A stretch of DNA of 64,000 nucleotides from Pegoplata infirma. Lineage: Eukaryota > Arthropoda > Insecta > Diptera > Anthomyiidae. The stretch spans positions 124,001 through 188,000 of the forward strand of contig CAWUER010000518.1 in NCBI GenBank assembly GCA_963921195.1, read 5' to 3'. Made by a program: the position numbers and the translations under genes. The stretch's first letter is position 1. The number at the start of each line of letters is the position of its first letter. Below the pieces are notes generated by a model. It was not told the DNA's origin. It made no database searches and saw nothing but the letters and a program-made list of their open reading frames with translations. This document shows, one piece after another, positions 33,551-44,500 of this stretch.

Positions 33551-34063
33551 CTACACTTACAATTTCCTTAATAAAATAAGAAAGTTTTTGAAATACAATT
33601 TGTATTTTCTTAAATATAAATGGAAAATTTTGAAATATAAATGGAAACTTTTGAATTACAATTGGAATTTTCTGAAAAGCATTTGGAAAATTTTGAAATA
33701 TAAATAGAAATTTTTGAAATACAATTGGAATTTTCTGAAAAGCATTTGGAAAATTTTGAAATACAAATGGAAATTTTTGAAATACAAATGGAATTTTCTG
33801 AAAAGCATTTGGAAAATTTTGAAATTCAAATGGAAATTTTTGAAACACAATTGGAAAATTTTGAAATAAAATTGGAAATTTTTGAAATATAAATGGAATT
33901 TTCTGAACAGCATTTGGAAAATTTTGAAATATAAATGGAAATTTTTGAAAGACAAATGGAAATTTCTGAAAAGCATTTAGAAAATTTTGAAATACAAATG
34001 GAAATTTCTGAAATACAATTGGAAATTTCTGAATTATAAATGGAAATTTCTGAAATATAAATG
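33551..34063 (-). repeat. 21-bp array, right arm of FB-1, first part
   Basis: Begins CTACACTTACAATTTCCTTA and contains AAATGCTTTTC-type units inverted. It is cut at 34063 in the unit GAAATATAAATG by the element 34064-36787 and resumes at 36788 with TGGAAAATTC. Frames of 106 and 184 codons here are repeat artefacts. Confidence 0.9.
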
Positions 34064-34126
34064 CCCAGTGAAAAATGTTCAAATATGAATCATATATATT
34101 TCACATATGATTACATATATGAACAT

Positions 34127-35235
34127 TAGAGTGTCCCTTATTTTGGAAATGTTGGAAATCTTGAGACGGTACCCGCTCATTTTTTTCCTTTTGACTTAAA
34201 AATAACTCAGGAAAAATTTTACGCCCCTAGGACCACGCCTTCCCTACGCGACGGGGCCTTAAAGAGCGGGGCCTTAAAAATCATTTTTCCATACAAACCA
34301 AAAAAATTTTTTTTTGATTTTTAATTTTTTTGTTATTATTTATTATATTACTTGGTTTGCTTATTTACAACAAAAAATTTGATTTTGGTGGGATAAGTCT
34401 TTCAGCGCTAAAAATTTTTTCTCAAAAAAAAAATTTGAGCCGCCGGGGTCCAACAGTAAAAAATTTTTAAAAAATATTTTTTTTTAGTTTTGACCAGCAA
34501 CGGTTTTAGCTGCTATGTTGCTTTAAATGATATATATTCATAAAAAAATATTTTTTGTATCTGTGACATCTTTATCGTGTTCTAAAAAAGGGTAAAAAAT
34601 GCATTGTTGATTTTTTTCGATACACGATAAAAATGTCACAAATATGAATAATATTTTTTTTGGAATATATATCATTAAAAACAACATAACAACTAAAACC
34701 GTTGCTTTTCAAAACTAAAAAAAAATATTTTTTAAAAATTTTTTACCGTAGGATTCCTACGGCTCAAATTTTTTTTTTTCGAAAAAGATAAAGATGTCAC
34801 AGATATGAATAATTTTTTTTTGGAATATATATCATTTAAAGCATCATAGCAGCTAAAACCGTTGCTGGTCAAAACTAAAAAAAAAAAATTTTTTTAAATT
34901 TTTTACTGTAGGACCCCGGCCGCTCAAAATTTTTTTTTGCGAAAAATTTTTTAGCACTGAAAGAGTTATCCCACCAAAATCAAATTTTTTGTTGTGTATA
35001 AGCAAACCAAGTAATATAATAATTAATACCAAAAAAATTAAAAATCAAAAAAAAAATTTTTTGGTTTGTATGGAAAAATGATTTTTAAGGCCCCGCTCTT
35101 TAAGGCCCCGTCGCGTAGGGAAGGCGTGGTCCTAGGGGCGTAAAATTTTTCCTGAGTTATTTTTAAGTCAAAAGGAAAAAAATGAGCGGGTACCGTCTCA
35201 AGATTTCCAACATTTCCAAAATAAGGGACACTCTA
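34127..35235. mobile_element. hAT foldback MITE, perfect 8-bp TSD ATGAACAT
   Basis: The ends TAGAGTGTCCCTTATTTTGG (34127) and CCAAAATAAGGGACACTCTA (to 35235) are perfect inverted repeats. They are flanked by ATGAACAT at 34119-34126 and 35236-35243. Arms are highly similar for about 400 bp, including a G/C-rich stretch TACGCGACGGGGCC that stands out from the AT-rich surroundings. The centre repeats TGACATCTTTATC/GATAAAGATGTCAC-type words. Confidence 0.93.
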
Positions 35236-35264
35236 ATGAACATATATATTTAATATATGAGCAT

Positions 35265-36589
35265 TAGAGGTGTCCTTAAAAACGAAAATCACCTTTTTAT
35301 ACCTGGTAGGGTCCTATATTGTTCTTTAGTATCTAAAAATGAGTGAGCCAAAATTTGGGGACAATCGGCTAAAAATAACTCGTGCCGAAAATGGATTGAA
35401 GTTTTGGGACATTCTTATAAGAACGAAAAACTCGTTTTTTCTAGTTTTTGGAAAAACATTGGTATTTGATATTTTTTGTTAAATTTTTTGTGAAATAATA
35501 TGAAAATGGTACTAAATTACCTTTTCAAAACGACTAATAAAATTAAAATCGGATGAAAAATAAGCATTTTACGCATACATGCCCCAGACCATTGTATGGT
35601 TTTTAGAGCCAGAATTTCAAAATTTTCAAAATTTTTAGGCAAAAAAATAGTAAAAATTTAATTTTACTTTATGATCAAATTGAAAACATGTTTAAAATTA
35701 AAAATAGCAGATATGGTAGTCAAGCTTTTTTTTTATTTGGCGCGGGTAGTGATAAAATTTCCGCGGATTCCAAATAAAATGCGTTTTTCTACAATAATTA
35801 AGCAAATTTTTGAAAATTTGTGCTCTATTGTGCGGATCGAAGTGCAAAACGTAAATTCTGTAACTTTTGAGAAATCGGATATATGCAGATATTTTGTATT
35901 ATAGAAATGTATAACGACTCAAATTTGTCATTTCACCTCGACGAAAATGGGTTAAAGATGCCCGAATTCTCAAAAAATTTACAGAATTTATGTATTTCAC
36001 TTCGTATAATACAATACAGAAAATTTTTTCCCATATTTGCTAAATTATTTTAGAAAAACTCATTTTCTTTGGAATCCGCGGAAATTATATCACTACCCAC
36101 GCCAAATGAAAAAAAAGTTAGACTACCATATCTGTTAGTTTTTATCTATAACATGTATTTAATATAATTATAAAGTAAAATTTATTTTTTTTTATTTTTT
36201 TGCCTAAAAATTTTGAAAATTTTCAAATTTTGGCTTTAAAACCCATGCAATGGTCTGGGGCATGTATGCGTAAAATGCTTATTTTTCATCCGATTTGAAT
36301 TTATTTAAGCTTTTTGGAAAGGTAATTTATTACAATTTTCATATTACTTAACAAAAAAATTAACAAAAAATAGCATATACCAATATTTTTCAAAAAACTA
36401 TAAAAAACCTGTTTTTTCATCAGATAAGAGTGTCCCAAAACTTCAATCCATTTTCGGCACGAGTTATTTTTATCCGATTGTCCCCAAATTTTGGCTCACT
36501 CATTTTTAGATACTAAACTACAATTTAGGACCCTACCACGTATTAAAAAGTGATTTTGAAAAATTACCTTAGTCGTTAGGACACCTTTA
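35265..36589. mobile_element. hAT foldback MITE, copy 2, perfect 8-bp TSD ATGAGCAT
   Basis: The ends TAGAGGTGTCCTTAAAAACG (35265) and GTTAGGACACCTTTA (to 36589) are flanked by ATGAGCAT at 35257-35264 and 36590-36597. It is about the same length as and closely similar to 20164-21469, but its left and right arms are exchanged. That points to a copy in the opposite orientation. Short frames inside (35671-35904) belong to the arms and are not genes. Confidence 0.93.
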
Positions 36590-36787
36590 ATGAGCATATA
36601 CGAAAATTGGCGGCATATGGACAGACATATATGAAACATATATGAACACATATGCACATATATGAACCCATGCCATATATGTACACATGCCGCCAATTTT
36701 CGCATGTGTAACATATATTTACATATATGAACATACATGTCCATATTTGGACCACATATGATTCATATATGAAAATTTTTCACCGGG

Positions 36788-37133
36788 TGGAAAATTCTGA
36801 AATATAAATGGAAATTTCTGAAATATAAATGGAAAGTTTTGAAATATAAATGGAAATTTCTGAAATATAAATGGAAATTTTTGAAATGTAATTGGAATTT
36901 TTTGAATTATAAATGGAAATTTATGAATTATAATTGGAAATTTTTGAATTATATTTAGAAATTTTTGAATTATAATTGGAAATTTTTAAAATATAAATAA
37001 AAATTTCTGAAATATAATTGGAAATTTTTGAAATATAATTGGAAAATTTTGAAATATAATTGGAAATTTCTGAAATATAATTGGAAATTTTTGAAATATA
37101 ATTTGTATTTCTGAATTAAAATTGGAAATGGTG
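36788..37133 (-). repeat. 21-bp array, right arm of FB-1, second part
   Basis: Continuation of 33551-34063 to the terminus GGAAATGGTG at 37133. It is shorter than the left arm of FB-1 because the left arm carries a tandem duplication. Confidence 0.9.
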
Positions 37134-37853
37134 TAGTGATATTCATTTATCTGATTTTCTGTGTTGGTCGATAAAAAAAGTTTTGATAGAAAAAAATAAT
37201 GATACAAGATTATTGATAAAAAAAATCTATGAAAAAAAAAAAATGTATTGATGAAAAAAAAATTTTGATTAAAAACAAGTAGAAAAGTTAAATTCGACTT
37301 GGCCGAATCTATGAATACCCTCCACAATGCCCCTTTCAAGTGATACTAAATTTTGTAACGTGAAAAAATAACCTTTTTGATTAGAAATATTTTATTTAGG
37401 TTAAAAAAAATTTTTTTAATAATTTTTGAAAAAAAAAAAATATTATTTACTAATTTTTTTTTTAGTGTAAAATTTGTTTTGAATGTTAAATTTAGCTTAA
37501 ACGTATTTTTTTTTGTTTTAGTGTTAAAATATTTTTGAGTGACCAAAATACGTTGTAAAATATTTTTGTGACTTACCAATGTTTTTAAAACATGTTTAAC
37601 GGGTTTTCACACTATAATTTAAGGTGAAACTTATCTGAAATTCACGGTTTTCTTAATAACTTTTCAACCACTGGATCGATTTTGCCGAAAGTTAGCGTGT
37701 TTTTTATCTTGTAAATACACAAAAAACCCTTGCCGAAATTTATTCTTTTGCTCACAACTTTTGAACCACTAGACCGAATTGGCTGGATTGAAATACCAAC
37801 CCGACAAGGTAAATAACCAACATATATGCCATACTTCAGAAGTATCTGTAAAG

Positions 37854-38237
37854 CAGCGACAGGCAAAAGCACTACGCGGCGTTTTTGCTCTCACACCTAC
37901 ATGCTCTCACACATTGGAAAAAAAAACAAAAAAACACAATTTTCTCCTCTCTTCTTGTTTAAAATATACTTGGAGAAATAATCAGAAAGAATTTGAATGT
38001 CAAATTTTTGTTTAAGGAACATTTTTTGGTAAACCCGAATGCTTAGTTTGTCACTCTTCTCTAAATATTACATTGCTAGACATTTTGACCATTGTCTTTT
38101 ATTATATTTTTTATTTTTTAAATGGATAAATGTATTCTTATATTTACTATAAGTTTCTTTAAGTGCATTGAGTATGAGAGTGATACATGTTACACACACA
38201 AAGACAAAATAAGCTAGTATGTGTTTGCCTGTCGCTG
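37854..38237. mobile_element. Short hAT MITE, perfect 8-bp TSD CTGTAAAG
   Basis: The ends CAGCGACAGGCAAAAGC (37854) and GTTTGCCTGTCGCTG (to 38237) are inverted. They are flanked by CTGTAAAG at 37846-37853 and 38238-38245. At 384 bp and without a palindromic body, it differs from the foldback MITEs nearby. The family A copies elsewhere give the uninterrupted sequence. Confidence 0.92.
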
Positions 38238-38356
38238 CTGTAAAGTCTTTCAAAAGTTAGCGTGCTTTTTACAGACGCACAGCCAGAAAAACATATGGAC
38301 GGACGGACAGAAATCGTTAGATCGACTTAGAATCAATCGAGGATCATGAATATATA

Positions 38357-39632
38357 TGGGGCATTCCAGGCCAAATCACTCACTTTTAGACCCGACCCCT
38401 TTCGATTTATTTTATTTTTCGATATGTTTTAGTACTTATTAAATGCAACTTAGACACCAATTTTGAGCCTTTTATTCCAAGATGGTGTTGAGTAATCAAT
38501 TTTTCAAAATGGCGATTTTTTTTTAAAAAATGGAAAAATTAAAATTTTCAATTAATTTGGGCCAGTTAAAAATAAAGATATCTTAAAAAAAGTTGGACAA
38601 CGTTTTGTTGGTATTTAAATGTAGTTTTAGAAAAAATATTAAAAAAATTATTCGAAGTAATTATCACTTATTTTTTAACGTTTAAAAATTAAAATCGACT
38701 TTTTGAAAAAGTCCGAAACCTTTGATTTTTTTTTTAAAACGTCTAAAAGTTCTACTCTTAACTACGCAACTTTTAAGCCATAACTCGAGATGTGATCGCA
38801 ATTTGTTCTATTTTTTAAAAAATTTTGAAAATTGCACCTTTTATTTTTTGACTCTGATTTATTTTATATGGTGCTCAAAAAAAAAAAAATTTTTTTTACA
38901 CTTGATATATTCATTTCGATGAATCACAAAAATTAAGAACAATCGGACATGGGCAAGGTGTTCCGCATGGGCCTTGAAGTTTAGAAAACGGATAGCAAGG
39001 AAAAATATGATTTTTTTCTGTTTTTTTTTCAATTTTTTTGGTATTTTAAGTTAAGTTTAAATTCAAGTGGTTACAGAATTATAATACGGAGTAAAATGCC
39101 TCTCTAATAAGGTACCAAAAACTAAAATCGGTTGAAAATCAGCCAAGTTATTACAACTTCGCCAGGCATCTAACGGGTGGCAGATTTATTTACAGTAGAA
39201 AATTTCAATAAATTTTAAAAACGGGACTCGTATTCTTTAATCAAGTGGTATGATACACGCTAGATGCCTGGGGCAGTTGTAATAACTTGGCTGATTTTCA
39301 ACCGATTTTAGTTTTTATTACCTTATTAGAAAGATATTTTACTCCTTTTTCATATTTTTTTCTAAAACTACATTTAAATACCAACCAAACGTTGTCCAAC
39401 TTTTTTAAAATATCTATATTTTTTAATGGTCAAAATTAATTAAAAATTTCAATTTTTTAATTTTTTTTGAGAAAGTCGCCATTTTGAAAAATTGATTACT
39501 TAACTCCATCCTGAAATATAAGGCTGAAAATTGGTGTCCAAGTTGCATTTAGTAAGTACTAAAACATATCCAAAAAAAAAATAAATCGAAGTGGTAGGTT
39601 CTAAAAGTGAGTGATTTGGCCTGAAATGCCCA
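38357..39632. mobile_element. Foldback MITE with GGGCATT(C/T)CAGGCC ends
   Basis: The ends TGGGGCATTCCAGGCCAAAT (38357) and ATTTGGCCTGAAATGCCCA (to 39632) are inverted. Arms of about 350 bp pair (TTGGTGTCTAAGTTGCATTT-type), and the flanks ATATA/TATA indicate a TA or TATA target. The centre holds the pair AAAATCGGTTGAAAATCAGC (39126) and GCTGATTTTCAACCGATTTT (39287). There is no gene. Confidence 0.82.
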
Positions 39633-39726
39633 TATACTTTTTGGGGTCCTAGACCAATATTTTGAGGTGTCACACACGGAATGACAAACTTATATATACC
39701 CTCTATCACTAGAGTGGAGGGTATAA

Positions 39727-40945
39727 AAATATTGATAAAAAATATTGATGAAAAGAAATATTGATGACAAAAAAAAAATATTGATACAAAAAATATTGAT
39801 GATAAAAAATATTGATGAAATAAAAAAATGTTGAAGAAAAAAAATTATTAAAAAACATTTGTGAAATAAACATTGATGAAAAAAAATATTGATAAAAAAT
39901 ATAGAAGAAAAAAATGATAAAAAAAAATTGATAAAAAAAAAATTATGAAACAAAATAATGATGAAAAAAATATTGATGAAAAAAAAAAATATTGTTAAAA
40001 AAAAAATTTTATTGATGAAAAAAAAATATTGATAAAAGAAAAAAATGATAAGATCCACATTAAAAATAATCTTTAGAAATACAATGTTTTCTTCTTCAAT
40101 CACAAACCCTTGAGAACAAACAGAAATGGCATACGCCGATAAAAACACTAAAATACAGAATTGACAAAAATATATGAAAATATATGTCGCCCTACGGGCA
40201 AGTAGTCTTAAATATATGCACTCATCTTTAACGTGTATGAACAAATAATTCAGCGCTAAAATTGCAATGTGCAAAAAAAAAAAAAACGAGACAAAGAGAG
40301 ATTAAGGAATGTTGTTGTTTCTAAGGATCGTCATAATGTTTGTGTAAAATAAAAAATCTTCTGTTGACGTCACACACTTAACATCTGTAATGAGAGCACT
40401 TGCTTTGCAAACTGATGGAAAATTTCAAGAACCTGGGTTCTATTCCAATCAGAGTTAAGTCTGTTGATGAAAAAACATATAGAAAAAACGTCTTACAAAA
40501 ATCCAACAATTTAAATCTTATGTAATTTTCTCCACTGATGATGTAGAGGTGGCTACAGAAACCATGGTCTGGAATAAATCCACATTAAAAATAATCTTTA
40601 GAAATACAATGTTTTTTTCTTCAATAACAAACACTTGATAAAAAAACTGTTTACAAAAATATTGATTTAAAAAAAAAAAAATTGATTAAAAAATATTGAT
40701 TTAAAAAAAATATAATAAAAAATGTTGATGAAAAAAATGGAAGAAAAATAATTATGTTATATGTATAATTACGTTATTATCCAAGTTACAAACACAAGTT
40801 ACTAAAATTTTCGGTTTTAAGAAAATGAAAACAGTAATTCTTTTTTGTTAATCGTTAGCTTATATAGGCAAACTGAGGTGGCGTCTTGCATTTTTGTTGT
40901 AAATTACACACCAGCCTAAAAACATTATCATATTAAAAAACAAAA
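39727..40945 (-). repeat. T-rich (CATCAA) repeat unit, copy 3, inverted
   Basis: TTGATGAAAAAA runs at 39727-40045 are the complement of the CATCAA array. CGTTAGCTTATATAGGCAAA with CTGAGGTGGCGTC at about 40852 and ACACCAGCCTAAAAACATTA at 40909 are the complement of the start of copies 1 and 2. A 194-codon minus-strand frame here (39690-40274) is Phe/Ile-rich low complexity and not a gene. Together with 37136-37274, it encloses the family A copy 37275-39726. Confidence 0.72.
40051..40635 (+). repeat. Direct repeat pair about 530 bp apart
   Basis: ATCCACATTAAAAATAATCT, TTAGAAATACAATGTTTT(C/T)T and TCTTCAAT(C/A)ACAAAC occur at 40053 and at about 40580. The sequence between them (40110-40570) is not T-rich and has no recognised function. 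It may be an insertion with a long duplicated flank or one unit of a tandem duplication. Confidence 0.6.
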
Positions 40946-41059
40946 ATATATTCACGATTTCTCACGAAATTGAGAAGAAATCGTTTTGATATTAATTGTT
41001 TTCTGACCTGTAAATATGTAAAACCGAAATTATAAACTCGGATTTTAAAGATATTAAAG

Positions 41060-41597
41060 ATGGAGGACGCTCGTCGTCAAGCAGTGGTCTTGGTTAATGA
41101 GGAATCGCTTCCGCTTTTAGCCAGGACTGACGGCATTATTAGATTTGGATTTTTTCATATAAGAGTCAATGTCTACAAGGGCGACCAGAAGACTATTTTG
41201 GACGCAGACAAGCCAGTGGCAGAGTCGGCTGGGGAGGAGAATCTGGAAAAAGGTTGATATTCAGCTGGCCGATTCTAGGCTGATGGGAGATGCATCTGGC
41301 ATTTTTGAAACCGAATCTGGTAACGAATGCGACCTCTGTGATGGCATGGAGGATAAAGCTGATGCCACGATGGGTGACATTTAGGACGAGGCCCCTGCAG
41401 TGAGGAATTCGGAGAGTTCTGTTGCCTCCGATTCAGAACAGATGGGACACACATCTGGCTTATTCGAAACCGAATCTGGGGACGAATGCGACCTCTTTGA
41501 TAACACGGAGGATGAAGCCAATAACACGGTGGTGGAAAGGATGGTGGAAATAAAACAAGATGTTGCGGTTCCTACAAATAAACCTCCATCACTGTAA
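41060..41597 (+). pseudogene. Degraded, truncated ORF1 of the LOA-like element
   Basis: The frame opens with MEDARRQAVVLVNEESLPLL at 41060, shifts frame near 41250, has an in-frame stop at 41382-41384, and ends at 41595-41597. An acidic block of about 53 codons is present twice in tandem (FETESGNECDL near 41306 and FETESGDECDL near 41465). No zinc knuckles or RNA-binding domain are visible, so most of the nucleic-acid-binding part of this protein is missing. Its tail overlaps ORF2 by 38 bp in another frame, as is common for LINEs. Confidence 0.7.
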
Positions 41598-44500
41598 GGC
41601 AGCCTCAGTTGCACTCTTGCTGCGCCTGACGTCAGGAGCAGTTGACTTGGTTTTTATCCAAGAGCCCTGGGTGCGGGGTGGCAGGGTTTGCGGATTGAAG
41701 ACCCCTGGGTTTAAGTTGGTGGTTGCCAAAGGTGAGGGCTCACCAAGAGCCTGCATCTTGGCAAAAAATGGCTTAAATATATTCTTTTTATCAACTTTTA
41801 GTGATATGGATGTTACAGCGGCTAGCTTAGAGCTTCATGGGAAGTCTATTTGGCTTGCGTCTGCGTATTTTCCTAATCCGGGGTCAATACCCCCGGAGAA
41901 GGTTGTCGGTCTAATTCGGGAGTCTGAATCTAGGGGACACCAGTTAGTAGTGTGTTGTGATGCTAATGCACATCATTCGATATGGGGAAGTACAGATACA
42001 AATGATAGAGGCGAATCACTTTTGGAGTTTTTGTTAAGCACTAACCTGTATATTTGTAACAAGGGTGGTGAACCAACTTTCGTTACAAGTACGCGGCAAG
42101 AGGTTCTTGACATAACACTTGTATCAGATACATTGTCTGATAGAATTGATGACTGGAGAGTTTTGGAAGAGCATTCTTTCTCAGATCATCGCTACATTGA
42201 GTTTTTACTCAGGGAGCGTGCCCCGGTTGAGACAGTCTCTAGAAATCTGAGGAGAACAAACTGGGTGAAATATAGGGAGACTTTTTCTTTGCTTTTGGAT
42301 GAAGTACCCTTATCTGAACCACATAGTTTGGCGGAAATTGACTGTCTGGTTGACCATATAACAAATGTTTGTAATAGGTGCCTGGATGCGTCTTGCCCTT
42401 CTGCAAAGCCTACAGGGGAAAAAAAGCCACCTTGGTGGTCAAATGAGTTGCAGACGAGCAGAGATTCCTGCAGAAAGCTCTTTAATAAGGCTAAATTTTC
42501 AAGAGCGGACGAGGACTGGTCTGCATACAGGCTGCAACTTAAGAGTTATAAAAAGATGATCAGAAATGCAAAATGTGATTCTTGGAAAAACTTCTGTGGA
42601 AACATAGAAGACGTTTCTGAGGCATCCAGGCTGCGCAAGGTTCTGGCTTCTTCTCCTTGCACCCTGGGATACCTGAAAGATCCTAATGGGGTGTGGTCTT
42701 CCTCCAGTGGAGAGTCGCTGGATCTCCTTTTAAACACGCATTTTCCGGGCAATTCCATGACGCCGTTTCAAGCTTTGGAACGTTCTGACGCCCAAGCATC
42801 TGAAATTGCTTCGGAAATAATAAATATGCCAACATTAATCTGGGCGATAAAAAGCTTCAGGCCCTATAAATCCCCGGGACCTGATGGTATAATCCCGGCT
42901 GAGTTGCAGCAAGTGTCGGACTATATAGCACCGTTGCTGTAAAATCTATACACAGCATGCATCAACTGGTCGTATATTCCTTTAAAATGGAGGGATACCA
43001 GAGTCGTATTTATCCCGAAGGCTGGGAAAAGTTCCCACACAGCTCCGAAGGATTTCAGACCAATTAGTCTGTCTTCTTTTTTGTTAAAGACAATGGAACG
43101 AATGATAGACTCATATTTGCGTAGAGTGATTGACCCGAGGTTGCTTTCGACAAAGCAACATGCATACAGCAAGGGACGATCAACGGAAACAGCTCTTCAT
43201 GAGCTCGTTGGTACCATCGAGAGATCGCTTTCGGTAAAGGAGTACACTATGGTGGCCTTTCTTGATATTGAGGGGGCTTTTAATAATGTCATCCCAGAAT
43301 CGATAATATTGGCATTGTCTGGTCTGGGAGTAAAGCGTGAAATCGTTTTAATGGTGGAGGGCCTACTTGCCAGTAGACGTATAACGTCTGAATTGGGAGC
43401 GTCCGTCATATCTCGATTTGTCAATAGGGGCACACCACAAGGAGGTGTTCTTTCGCCGCTTCTTTGGAACCTGGCACTGAATTCAATGCTACTATCTCTA
43501 GAAGCACGTGGTTGTCATGTTGTCGCATATGCTGACGATGTCGCGATAGCGGTAAAGGGGAAGCATCTGCCAACATTGCGGGACATTCTTCTGGGTTCTC
43601 TGAAAGATCTGTCTAAATGGGCAAGAGACTGTGGTCTAGGTGTTAATCCTAGTAAAACAGAGCTTGTTTTATTTACAAGGAAAAATAAGATTCCTGCTTT
43701 CGATCCTATTTCTCTGGACGGTACTGAAATCACCTTCTCAGATGGAGTCAAGTATCTTGGAGTATTTCTAGATAGGAAGCTGAATTTCAGGCGTAATATT
43801 GAGGAACGGGTGAGAAAAGCAACGATTGCTTTGTATTCCTGTAAAAGAGCCATTGGAAAACGATGGGGTTTTAGCCCTCAAGTCGTTCATTGGATCTATA
43901 CAGCAGTGGTGCGTCCAATTTTGCAGTATGGAATCATTGTCTGGTGGCCTGCTTTAGAAACAAAAGCGAACTGTGTCTTTATCACGAAGGAACAGAGAAT
44001 GGCGTCAATGTGCATCACTGGTGCTCTTCGTACTACACCTACGGCTGCATTAGAAATCCTCCTTCACCTGATACCCTTGGACATATTGGGTAGGCAGTAT
44101 GCAGCTGCGTCGGCAATTCGACTTAATAGCACGCTGCAATGGAGGAGCAGCGATTGTGGCCATAGCGCGATCTTGAAAAAGATAACAATACCACAAAATG
44201 TGGATTGTGCTCCCTCTTTGAGCCTCTTTGAGCGCCACTTTACCACTATGATACCATCCAGGGAGTCTTGGATGGGGGATACTCCGGGAAGTGGAGCTAC
44301 CATAAATTTTTACACAGATGGATCGAGGCTGCACGAACAAGTGGGCTTTGGGGTCTATTCGGAAGAGCTTGGATTGAGCCTGGCTCGTAGATTGCCAGAT
44401 CATTGCAGTGTTTACTAGGGTGGCTCGTTTTTGGGCTTTTCTCTCTGATCAAATTCTAATACCCGCCAAAAGTGTCGGTCCCCTAAGGGTAACTCACATG

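Larger units (their letters stand above)
34064..36787. mobile_element. Element with CCC(G/A)GTGAAAAATGT ends, copy 2
   Basis: The termini CCCAGTGAAAAATGTTCA (34064) and GAAAATTTTTCACCGGG (to 36787) are inverted. The flanking 21-bp array shows a 2-bp TG duplication (34062-34063, 36788-36789) when compared with the uninterrupted unit AAATGGAAAATTC. Excluding the two nested hAT MITEs, it is only about 275 bp, mainly CATATATG words plus GCGAAAATTGGCGGCATATG, also found in copy 1 (31679). It is a non-autonomous relative of 31601-33451. Confidence 0.78.
23246..37133. mobile_element. Foldback element FB-1 (21-bp arm repeats), outermost
   Basis: The arms are inverted minisatellite arrays: 23246-24701 on the left; 33551-34063 plus 36788-37133 on the right. 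The termini CACCATTTCCAATTTTAATT and the exact complement are flanked by TA on each side (23244-23245, 37134-37135). The interrupted DINE core confirms that only TA was duplicated. The loop (24702-33550) has its own sequence at both ends and contains the 24751-30755 element, the palindrome at 30984 and the 31601-33451 element. The architecture, long arms made of short tandem repeats around a loop, is that of Drosophila FB elements. Those duplicate 9 bp, so this is a distinct family. Confidence 0.82.
37275..39726 (+). mobile_element. DINE-1/mini-me-like repeat, family A, with two inserts
   Basis: Starts ACAAGTAGAAAAGTTAAATT and ends in the hairpin CCCTCTATCACTAGAGTGGAGGG and TATAAAAA. Within it a hAT MITE (37854-38237) splits the block before 'agtctttcaaaagttagcgtg'. 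A TA-flanked MITE (38357-39632) splits the core between GAATATATA and TATACTTTTTGGGGTCC. After removing both inserts, its length is about 780 bp, as in the copy at 9837. Confidence 0.8.

Noticed and set aside
39690..40274. 194-codon Phe/Ile-rich minus-strand frame that could suggest a membrane protein
   Set aside because: Lies on T-rich low-complexity DNA and crosses into a DINE-like terminal hairpin. It has no conserved pattern beyond A/T composition.
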